Below are positions 1 through 7,866 of a stretch of 24,277 bases of DNA, piece by piece. Source of the DNA: Pelargonium nanum. Lineage: Eukaryota; Streptophyta; Magnoliopsida; Geraniales; Geraniaceae. The stretch spans positions 1-24,277 of the forward strand of contig JAYMTF010001321.1 of the NCBI GenBank assembly GCA_036897485.1. The letters are read 5' to 3'. How positions within the stretch are numbered: the stretch's first letter is position 1; each line of letters begins with the position of its first letter. Under the pieces are notes generated by a model. That model did no database searches, was not told where the DNA came from, and saw only the letters and a program-made list of their open reading frames with translations. The translations under genes were made by a program, and so were the position numbers.

Positions 1-732
1 ATACATGGGAAAATACATGTAAATAAAATACATGTGTGAATCCTCCTCCTTTTTTGAAAACATATTAAACACACTCAAATAAATTCAAATTAAAATAAAT
101 TTTCATTATTTAAAGAGAAGTCATTGAATTGTTTTACATGTTTTTAGAAATGTGAGTGAAAATATTATATGCACTTTCTACAACTTAATATTTTATATTT
201 TTCGTTCTTTGTTCTCATCAATTGATATATTTTTTTTCCAAAAGAAAACGAGATGTGTTGAGAATTTTAAAATTACAATTTATGTATTATTATTTCAAAG
301 ATGACATATTTGAAAGAAAATAAAATTATTGTTGTACGAAAAGGATCAAAGAATCAAATGGCATAGTCTCTTCTTCAATAGCTGGCCTGGTCAAAGTGTT
401 GTTCAACCATGGTCCATGGTCCTATTGGAGTGTGAGTTTTCATGAAACCGCATAGAAATGAGACTTGTGGACTTTTTAGTTCTATGGAAGAATTAATGAG
501 CTTAATTGATAAAAACTGAGCTTAGAGGAACAAGTATGTTAGTAACAAAATCATGAGCAAATGGGAACGAAAGGAAAAAAAATAATACATATTCAAGTGG
601 CGATGATGAAATTTGACCATAAAGTCGGGCACAAAAACTGGTTATCTTGAAATAAGTCTAAACAACACATTTCTCCAAGCTCTCTCTTAACCATGCAATC
701 ATCAGTCAAAAACGGTAGTGAATGAGATAAAT

Positions 733-878
733 CTAACTCCCTCTACCTCAAAATGAACGTCTTGTATGTCCTGCATTTTCTTTTGTATTTTTTAATAAGT
801 TAGTTATAGCATAAATTATTAATAACATTCATATAATAAGTTAGTTGACATCTATTGAGTTTGCAATACAACATGTTC
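733..878 (-). repeat. truncated Stowaway-like MITE copy
   Basis: The left end reads TA followed by ACTCCCTCTACCTCAAAATG, the usual form of a plant Stowaway (Tc1/mariner) terminal repeat. The interior, with CATATAATAAGTTAGTTGAC and GAGTTTG, matches the reverse complement of about 2885-3034, so this is a second and oppositely oriented copy of that element. I could not find a matching right terminal repeat, so this copy looks truncated or badly decayed. The right limit is approximate. Confidence 0.5.
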
Positions 879-1414
879 ACGAGGACTTGAAAAAAATTGC
901 ACAATGCTAACTAGCTTCTCCTAAATTACTCTTAAAATCGAAATAAAAATACTCTCTTTGAAACTGAGAGGACAGCTCGCAGTCACAAGCTCTTAAGCAG
1001 TAGAAGAATCATTATTTGTAGTCGCTTTATTGACTTCTAATCTTAGATACATGTAAATATCATTCTTAACCGCTCATAACTTAGCCAATAAAGTCGAGGC
1101 ATGCCCCAATTTTCTATGAGAACTTGCTCTTAGCAATTATCAACTTGATGCAATTGTGAAAAGGATAAAAAGGAATGTGGGTTTCAAAACAGGAGAAAAA
1201 AATGGCAAAAGGAATCAAACAAGGGCAGTCATAATCAATCAAGACATGGAAAAATATATCATTTTCTAATTTTGCTGCCTGCCGTCTAAGCAGAATACTC
1301 AGCTCATGTTTGTTTTGGTCAATTAAATCCATAAATTGACAACTACTAAAATATGGAAAAGAGAAAAATTATGAGAAAAAGTGCATCAACTTGAATTAAT
1401 TTTTATTGTACATG

Positions 1415-1610
1415 ATAACAACTCTTTCATTATCTATTTGCTTTAATTATTTAGTCACAAGTCATCTCTATGATATTTTTTATCTGCACTTTATTGCTGA
1501 AATTTTTAGCCTATCACTCACTTGCTAGTGTCATATATCAATACTATAACCTTTGTAAATTAATTTTATTGTTTAAAGTAGTTTTCTTCCTTTTACCTTA
1601 CCTTTTCAAC
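1415..1610. repeat. direct repeat, copy 1 (about 196 bp)
   Basis: This runs from ATAACAACTCTTTCA to CCTTTTCAAC and is matched closely by 1998-2196 in the same orientation, 583 bp downstream, with substitutions and small indels. No coding potential is shared between the copies. The ends lack the TG...CA expected of an LTR, so the origin is more likely a segmental duplication or an unnamed repeat than a retrotransposon. Confidence 0.75.
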
Positions 1611-1997
1611 GTATATGTCGTGTTCACTCGGGATCATCAAATACTTTGGACACGTGTTGATGTAAGATACTTTAGTCATATGAGTTTTAACGTTAACTAT
1701 CACATTTATAATATTTTTTCGGATTGAACTTTTATTTGATTACTTGAACTTAATTGTAATGTATGCACACCACAAATGTAATACACCATTAAGCAAAATC
1801 TTGGGTGGGAGACTATCGTAAAATATAGACGTGTGTAAGTTTAAAATTGAAAGGGCTCGTGAGCTTAAAGTTTACAAAAGACACAAACAAATCTCAATTT
1901 AGAAAAATAAAAAACAAAGTCTTACCTCATAGCATACGGTAACATTTACACTCACAATATAAAAATGACGAGAACTATGTGTATAGTTGTGTATACA

Positions 1998-2196
1998 ATA
2001 ACAACTCTTTCACTTATCTATTTGCTTTAATTAGTCACAAGCCATGTCTATGATATTTTTAATATGCACTTTACTGCTGAAATATTTTGGCTTACCTATC
2101 ACTCACTTGCTAATGTCATATGTTAATACTATAATCTTAGCAAATTAATTTTATTGTTATAAAGTGCTTACCTTTCTTTTACCTAACATTTTCAAC
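1998..2196. repeat. direct repeat, copy 2 (about 199 bp)
   Basis: Second copy of the 1415-1610 repeat, in the same orientation. Shared blocks include TATCTATTTGCTTTAATTA, TCACTCACTTGCTA and AAATTAATTTTATTGTT. Homology stops abruptly after TTTTCAAC on the right and before ATAACAAC on the left, so the boundaries are fairly sharp in both copies. Confidence 0.75.
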
Positions 2197-2582
2197 CTAC
2201 ACACACATAATATAATTAAGGACTGCAGAGGAATTAGTATGCAAAAACTAAGAGATAAGGTATAAAAATAAGGATAATGGTCTATTATGATTCACCTTTT
2301 TGGTGCTGTATGGTGAAAGCTCTTCAGCCATTCAGCTTCTGAGTTGTTGGTTAGTTCATATACTAGTTATAAAACACATCAACTTGGAATTGTTTATTTG
2401 CATCTTAGCAATTATGTTACTTATGATTAGGTCACTCTCCACGTACTTTGGAAAAGTGACTACTACGGATAATTAATCATGGTACTAATGCTAATTACCG
2501 TGATTATAATACAACTAAGATAAGGTCATGATCCTTTTGGATGTGTTAGGAACTTTAATCCGTCAATTTCATAGTTAAAACC

Positions 2583-3121
2583 TACTCTCTCCGTTTCAAA
2601 TTAATTATCTTGATTCTTTTTAAAAAATAAGTTAAATACTCGTTCCATCATAAAATGATTGTTACGTTCATCTTGAAATTTTGTAATAAAATGAAACTTT
2701 TTTTGGAACATCAGTCATACATGAATTACCAACAGTATCATTTATACTAAATTAGTTGGTACCGTTTAAGTTTGTATTCTCTTCGCCACAAGATAAGTGT
2801 TCACCTTTCTATTGTGAAATAATAAAAATAAAAAATCAGTTAATGTTGTATATTTACTCATTCATTCTGATAGACACATGTTCTAACAAACTCACAGAAT
2901 GTTAACTAACTTATTATATGGACATTATTGACAATTTATGCATATCTATATCTTCTTTCTAAGAAAGAAAAAAGACAACTATTTTAGACAAAATAAGTGA
3001 AAAATGACATTTATTTTGAGATGAATGGAGAATATAAAAGTTAAATGAATCAGTATAATAACCTCTCATTAATTTTGCTCAAAATAGAAATAATTGCATT
3101 CATTTTGACATGGACAAAGTA
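2583..3121. mobile_element. Stowaway-like MITE carrying a nested element
   Basis: The left end is TA then CTCTCTCCGTTTCAAATTAA. The right end, read in reverse complement from 3121, is TA then CTTTGTCCATGTCAAAATGA. Both are diverged versions of the plant Stowaway terminal repeat, with a TA target duplication. Most of the interior is taken up by a second element (2637-3034), so the original host element would be only about 140 bp. There is no transposase frame; it is non-autonomous. Confidence 0.5.
2637..3034. mobile_element. inner Stowaway-like MITE, about 398 bp
   Basis: Bounded by TA dinucleotides. The left terminal repeat begins CTCGTTCCATCATAAAATGA and the right one, in reverse complement, TTCTCCATTCATCTCAAAAT. 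It lies inside the outer terminal repeats at 2585 and 3119, which suggests a later insertion. Its right part (about 2885-3034) is shared in inverted orientation with the truncated copy at 733-878, giving at least two family members in the window. Confidence 0.5.
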
Positions 3122-3304
3122 TATTTTATGAGTAAGTGTTAGGTTTATAGTAATAATTTTTCAGCTGATAATGTTATATGACATATAAAGTGAGTACAAG
3201 TATTGTTTATATAATTCCAAGAAACATATAATGTTAAAAATAATTATTAATACTTTTTGGAATGTGCTTATAATTTTGATGAAATTCAGTTTATGATAAA
3301 TTTT

Positions 3305-3425
3305 AAATGAGTCGATTCAAGTTGAGTTCGAGCATAACTATTTTTACTAAGTCGAGTTTATGCTCTACCTTATAAGCTCGTTCAAACTCGAGCCAAGCCG
3401 AGCCTGATAATGTTGAAGTTGATTC
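3305..3425. repeat. possible repeat fragment rich in CTCGAG/GAGCC words
   Basis: The stretch alternates words such as GTTCGAGC, GTCGAGTTTA, AACTCGAGCC and GCCGAGCC. This composition is unlike its AT-rich surroundings and is common in degenerate plant transposon ends, often hAT-like. No target duplication or terminal repeat pair could be set, so the class is uncertain. Confidence 0.3.
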
Positions 3426-3488
3426 AGCTCAATAACAACCGAAATTAGATTAGACCTAGATATGTGTCCCATGATATATTCCACTGGC

Positions 3489-3554
3489 GGCCCATATATG
3501 CATTAATGGATGGCACTTGGCCCAATCAATAGATCAGTAATAATGGACTGGGCT
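3489..3554 (+). promoter_or_regulatory. three site II motifs (TGGGCC/TGGGCT) upstream of the small-protein gene
   Basis: GGCCCA (inverse of TGGGCC) occurs at 3489-3494 and 3519-3524, and TGGGCT at 3549-3554, about 165-230 bp before the start codon at 3720. The spacing is 30 bp each time. Site II elements are bound by TCP factors and are enriched in plant promoters of ribosomal, cell-cycle and mitochondrial respiratory genes. Function here is inferred from the motif only. Confidence 0.5.
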
Positions 3555-3719
3555 GCAAGCCTGCAACAAGATATTAGAATAACAAACGGCACCGTATCGA
3601 AGGAACTCTAACAGAGACCAGACAGAGAAAAGCATAGGCAGAGACTATGTTCCTGAGTCCCGAAGCTTGAGCTTTGTTGAGCCTGAGACTGCGAGTAGCT
3701 GAGACAAAGAGAAGCGAAA

Positions 3720-4511
3720 ATGGTGAAAGTGGTGACATTCTTGGCGATGACACTAGGTGCCTTCACGTTCTGGAAATCCATGGACAAGCTTCACGTCTGG
3801 ATCGCTCTCCGTCAAGACGAAAAGGTTATGTTCTCTTCCTTTTCAACTCCTTTCTTAATTCTCTCGTTTCACTGCTTTCTCTGCAAATTTCCTTTCCATT
3901 TTGTTGTGCACGTTGAATATCCTGATCCAATTCCAAGCTTTCTTTGATCTCCGTTGGTCAATTTAGATGAGTTCAGAATAAGAAATAAGCCCTAGAAGCT
4001 CTATTTTCTATTGAAAATCCATTGGGGACGTTTTGTTTTTGTTTTGTTGGATCTACACTTTCCATTTCACTGTTTCTCTGATTTTTGAATCCCCCAGATT
4101 TCACCGAATTGCAGAGATGCTCATATTTTGTTGGGGTAAAATTTGGTTATTGTTGTTCTATTATAATTTGTGATTGGGGTTTAATTATCATCTATTCGGT
4201 AACTTAATTGGTAGCTATAAAGTGTAGTGTAATTTTGCTCCTCTAGTTTTAGTGGTTTGAATATGTAACTGTATATAGAAGAGAAATGGGTTTTCCATGT
4301 AGTAGCTGATGTAAGTGAAAAATCATTACTTTCTGCAAATGTGTATATCAGCATTTTGAATATCGAGTTATTGTTAGAGTGTATGTGTATCTGACTTTAT
4401 GTTTTCTTACCCCACTTATTTCAGGAAGAGAAGATGGCAAAGATAGCGGAAATTAGGAGATTTAGAGAAGAGTTGCTAAGGCAACAGGCTCTAGAGAATG
4501 ATTCTCTTTGA
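3720..4511 (+). CDS. small single-pass membrane protein, 63 residues, unknown function
   Basis: Two exons, 3720-3824 and 4425-4511. The 600-bp intron has a GT donor at 3825 and a TTTCAG acceptor, and joins in phase 0. The product is 63 residues. Residues 1-19 (MVKVVTFLAM then TLGAFTFWK) form a hydrophobic segment that could be a membrane anchor. Next comes DKLHVWIALRQDEK, then a charged, probably helical tail (about 36-63) rich in Glu, Arg and Lys with AEIRRFREELLRQQ. Very similar short proteins occur widely in plants as uncharacterised proteins, as far as I recall. The ATG follows an AAA context (GCGAAAATGG) close to a favourable plant start. The second exon is needed: without it the frame reads on into AT-rich intron. 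Three site II motifs lie upstream. The function is not known to me; location in an organelle or ER membrane is only a guess from the hydrophobic start. Confidence 0.8.
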
Positions 4512-5511
4512 ATGAGATTTGATGTTCGTTTTACGCTGGTGGCGCTCCTCACTGTACTTCCCCATTGTTGCTCATTGTTACTGTTTTTTTTCCCCTTGGA
4601 ACTGTTATATTCAGTCTTGAATTCCCATTATGTCTGTTCTAAGGAAGATGTTTAGATTTTCCGCTGACAAATTATTGTGTTTCTCAATTATATAAAACGC
4701 CCACCGTCGTTTGTTGAAGTATACGCGGTTGGCTTGTTTTCAATATGACCAATGCATCTTCAATGAATTTGTTCATTGTTATAATAATTGCCACCAGTAT
4801 TTTTGTTAGTCCTACCGAATCAATTGTGTGACGAATTTAAGAAATGCTTTATGAAATGATATAGACTATAGAGGTAATTGTTTACCTTGTGAGAATTGCA
4901 TATTTAAGCGATGGGCTTCTGTATTACTGATTTAGATCGCAAACATTATTATTTAGTTGAACGACATCCCATTTGTTTGGCATGAAACTGAAATCTATGT
5001 GCTTTTTGTCTATATATAAGCATGGATATGTCTTTGCAAATGCCTTCTAGTCCATTGATATGCATTTTTATGCCAACTGAAGAAGATGATAGGAGATAAT
5101 TGCCTTCTTCTTCATAGTATAGAACGTAGTTGTTTCACACATTTCTGCTCAAAGTGTGTTAATGGCATGGGGATGAGAATAACAGGATAAGCATGTTTGA
5201 CTGTTTAAGGTTCTACTCTAGATTAAGCTCGTCTTATATTGTAGTTGGGAAAAGAGTGCTTACTATTCACATCTTTACCCTTTTTTTATAAGCAAGTAGT
5301 AGGACAGACTATCTGTTTATGTTTTCATGCCATCTGACATTACTATCTTTCCGGAGTAAATCAAAGAAAGCAAATATTGTTGAAAGATTGAAATTGTACA
5401 TCTTTCATTGTTGGTATGTGTTCACTAGAAACCATTCTTGGTGTATGATCTCCAGTTGCTTGTAGAACTTAGAAATTAGAACTAGGTTGTTCAGTGAAGT
5501 GGCAGAGTGGA
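4512..5511. other. 3' flank and intergenic DNA with nothing recognised
   Basis: About 1 kb of AT-rich sequence between the stop codon of the small-protein gene and the cysteine-protease relic. The first part is presumably the 3' UTR of the upstream gene. I see no reading frame, repeat pair or RNA gene that I can support. Confidence 0.5.
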
Positions 5512-6060
5512 GAATGTGAAGCATGTTCACAAGGTGAACAAAGATGGAAAAACTTTACAAGCTGAAACTGAACAGGTTTGCAGACATGGCCAACTACAAA
5601 TTTGTTAACTCTTATGCAGGCTCGAAGGTAAGCCAGTACAGGATGTTGCATGGCAACCGGAAGGAGACTGGTTTCGTGCACGAGAAGACTGATAGTCTTC
5701 CTACCCCTGATGATTGGAGAACGAATGGAGCAGTCACTGATGTCAAGGACGTACAAGAACCAAAGCAGATGTGGTAAGTATCGTGCGTGTTACCCGTGTT
5801 TCATTTTGTTTTGCACCCTCTGTTTGAAGTGTTTACGAACTTCTCTTTATAACTATGAAATTCTTATTTCATAGCCATTTGTTATGACTAATAAGTCCTA
5901 ATACAAACCTGATAAATTGAATTTCATTATCATTTCGATTCTTAATTCTCATTAACGCAGTATATCATCAAGAAACTATGCCTTGTCAATATATATTAGT
6001 TTGATGTTATGTTATACTTATACAGGCAGTGGATGTATCAACCAAATCAAAATCAAAATT
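5512..6060 (+). pseudogene. fragment of a papain-type (KDEL-tailed-like) cysteine protease gene
   Basis: The frame at about 5512-5542 reads NVKHVHKVNK, then shifts by one base into the frame from 5544, which reads LYKLKLNRFADMANYKF, SYAGSKV, YRMLHG, DDWRTNGAVTDVKD. These match the inhibitory prodomain (ERFNIN/GNFD-like region) and the start of the mature enzyme of plant papain-family proteases of the CEP/SH-EP group. The sequence at 5764-5781 then resembles the conserved exon end, with a GTAAGT donor at 5776. About 250 bp later TATACAG is followed at 6026 by GCAGTGGATGTATCAACC, which fits the exon 2 stretch AVEGINQIK. The catalytic Cys segment (SCWAFS in the family) that should open exon 2 is missing, as are the signal peptide and the rest of the mature enzyme including the catalytic His and Asn. 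Frameshift, deletion and truncation all point to a dead relic. Confidence 0.7.
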
Positions 6061-6384
6061 CAAAAAATAAAATAAAATATAATCAATGACATGTTGTAAA
6101 GAAAGGACAGGGTGGCCAACCGTGTGGCCTTGAACAGGTAAAAAGAGCAAAGAGCCGCGCATGCATGCATGTCATGGTCCATCCACGTCATGTTCCGGTC
6201 AATCTCAAACCCAAGAACCTCCTAAATTATTATTCAAATCAAATTTATTACTAATTACCATTTCAAAATTAATAATTTTCGGTTACCACAAAACCACTCG
6301 GGAAATGACAAGGAATCCCGTTAATGCAAAATTTAAATTGAATAAAATAAAGCAAGAGCTGTGCAGAGAATCCATTGGAACCTT

Positions 6385-6757
6385 AATTTTGTGGTAATTA
6401 ATTAGTTAATATATAATTAGGGGTTGAGGATTCTAAGCCAAAAATTAATTGGCTTAGACTAAGTCATGAATGAGGTGATGACATCTCATTAAAATGCATG
6501 GATCCTGGCGGGTCGCTCCGCTCCCACCAATTCACTTGGGTGGGTATGGATGAAAATTAATGAGGTGTCATCACTTCATTAGTTTGACTTAGGCTAAGCC
6601 AAAAAAAAGTTGGCTTAGATTCCTTATTCTCTATATAATTAAACATTTTATTTTATTGAAATTGTCATCAACTCCGTATAATTTTTGTGGTAATTAATTA
6701 GCTAATATATAATTAAACATTTTATTTTATTGAAATTGTCATCAACTCCGTATAATT
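6385..6757. repeat. tandem duplication of about 75 bp, first copy split by a MITE
   Basis: Copy A is in two pieces, about 6385-6419 (TTTTGTGGTAATTAATTAG onward) and 6632-6682 (TATATAATTAAACATTTTAT onward). Copy B is intact at about 6683-6757. They are nearly identical apart from the MITE and its target duplication in copy A. The duplication must predate the MITE insertion, or copy A would carry the only ancestral site. Confidence 0.8.
6420..6631. mobile_element. 212-bp Mutator-like MITE with 10-bp target duplication
   Basis: Long imperfect terminal inverted repeats of about 75-80 bp. The left arm starts GGGGTTGAGGATTCTAAGCC and the right arm, in reverse complement, GAGAATAAGGAATCTAAGCC; they go on to share GGCTTAG..AGTC and GAGGTGATGACATCTCATT-like blocks. 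The flanks carry an exact 10-bp duplication, TATATAATTA, at 6410-6419 and 6632-6641. Long inverted repeats starting with G and a 9-11 bp duplication are typical of Mutator-like MITEs. The unfilled copy at 6683-6757 has a single TATATAATTA, which confirms the borders. The core at 6500-6580 (GGATCCTGGCGGG onward) is shared with the element at 23879-24076. It has no coding capacity. Confidence 0.85.
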
Positions 6758-7866
6758 GTCGGAGGTTCATTTCTGTGTTCCTTATTTGCTGCATACAAAA
6801 TTAAGACAACCTCAAGTCCTCAAACATGGCCACAATTGTTACCAACTAACCATTATTGTTATTTTAAAATTTATACTACGAAAATGACATTCTGTTAAAT
6901 CTGTGGCATGTTATCACAGGAATGTCCAACCCAAACAATATAAATTTATTTGTAATGGTAACTATATACAGAATCTCTTTGGTGAAATATTAAATTTGTT
7001 TTTCATTTTTCATGTTTTACATTGTTACGCACTTGTTCATTTGTATGATTTTTTCATAAGCCTATCCGAAACTACAGTAACTATACATATACGATGTTGA
7101 TAGCGAACCGGCATCACAGACTGCCCGGAGATGTGGATGTTACGTGGTGCACAACGAATGGTCCACAATATAATCAGAAAAAGATCATGTCCGTTCCAAA
7201 AAGAAAAGCTAGTAGTGTATCTCAGAAGAAAGCAATCAATGCGAACAAACAGTGATTGAGACAACTGTTTAGGGTGATGACTCATCATACAGTAACAAAG
7301 AGACGATGACGTGGACCAGCGACCTTAACAAAACCCAGTCCAGCAGGTGCAGATAAATTAGTCAAAGCCTTTACAGCCACATAAGGTGCCACATCAGCAG
7401 ATACTCGAACTTGGCATGCATGGTGTTTGTCTTACCTGTCACCAACTCACAATACAGCAACAGTTCACGTAGAGAACCGAGCCTCTACGTATGGTATATG
7501 GTTCTGAGTCAGCACAGAACCGAGCCTAAGCAAACTCTAGAGCCTTGGTTGTGACAATCAACACAGGCATGTCACAGATTGAAAAGCAAGTTAATTTGAC
7601 ACCATTGTCAACTCAAGATCTCTAGCAGCAGCAATTGATGAAGAAGATAAGATGTCATATCAGAGATTGAAAAGCATGTTAAATTGACGGCATTGTCAAC
7701 TCAAGATCTCTCCAGCACAAGAAAAAGAACACGTAATAGATATTTGAAGATCTCAGATTGTGGAGCTTAAGCACCAGATCATATGGTAGAGCGGCACCAG
7801 AATTTATCAATCTTTTTCATCTTTTCGTTAAATACAAATCCCATATATTTTGTTTCCTATTTTTCC
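6758..7866. other. region downstream of the TEL gene
   Basis: About 1.1 kb between the MITE cluster and the TEL stop codon at 7867. The part next to 7867 should be TEL 3' UTR, read on the minus strand. It holds the 53-bp tandem pair at 7571-7711 and a short repeated word, GAACCGAGCCT, near 7475-7530. The frame at 7037-7288 (minus) has no family resemblance and I do not call it a gene. Confidence 0.5.
7571..7711. repeat. pair of 53-bp direct repeats 88 bp apart
   Basis: 7571-7623 and 7659-7711 share AGATTGAAAAGCA, GTTAA, TTGACA/TTGACG and the longer block CATTGTCAACTCAAGATCTC, with about six differences over 53 bp. They lie in the presumed 3' UTR or 3' flank of the TEL gene. No inverted partner was seen. 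Confidence 0.75.

Larger units (their letters stand above)
1..3480. other. gene-poor AT-rich intergenic region
   Basis: No convincing gene was seen on either strand. The open frames here (for example 1114-1332 minus and 1470-1727 plus) are short, have AT-driven composition (Phe, Leu, Ile, Tyr) and resemble no family I know. The recognisable content is repetitive: a truncated Stowaway-like copy near 733-878, a direct repeat at 1415-1610 and 1998-2196, and a nested Stowaway-like pair at 2583-3121. Each is listed separately. Confidence 0.6.

Noticed and set aside
1470-1727. 85-residue hydrophobic plus-strand frame
   Set aside because: Begins inside a non-coding direct repeat and is broken by indels in the second copy at 1998-2196; AT-driven composition.
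1415-2196. LTR retrotransposon (LTR pair with a short interior)
   Set aside because: The copies lack TG..CA ends and I saw no clear primer-binding site, polypurine tract or flanking duplication; kept as a direct repeat only.
6150-6175. CATGCATGCATG as an RY seed-specific promoter element
   Set aside because: There is no functional gene downstream within a sensible distance; the motif is an alternating simple repeat and follows a pseudogene.
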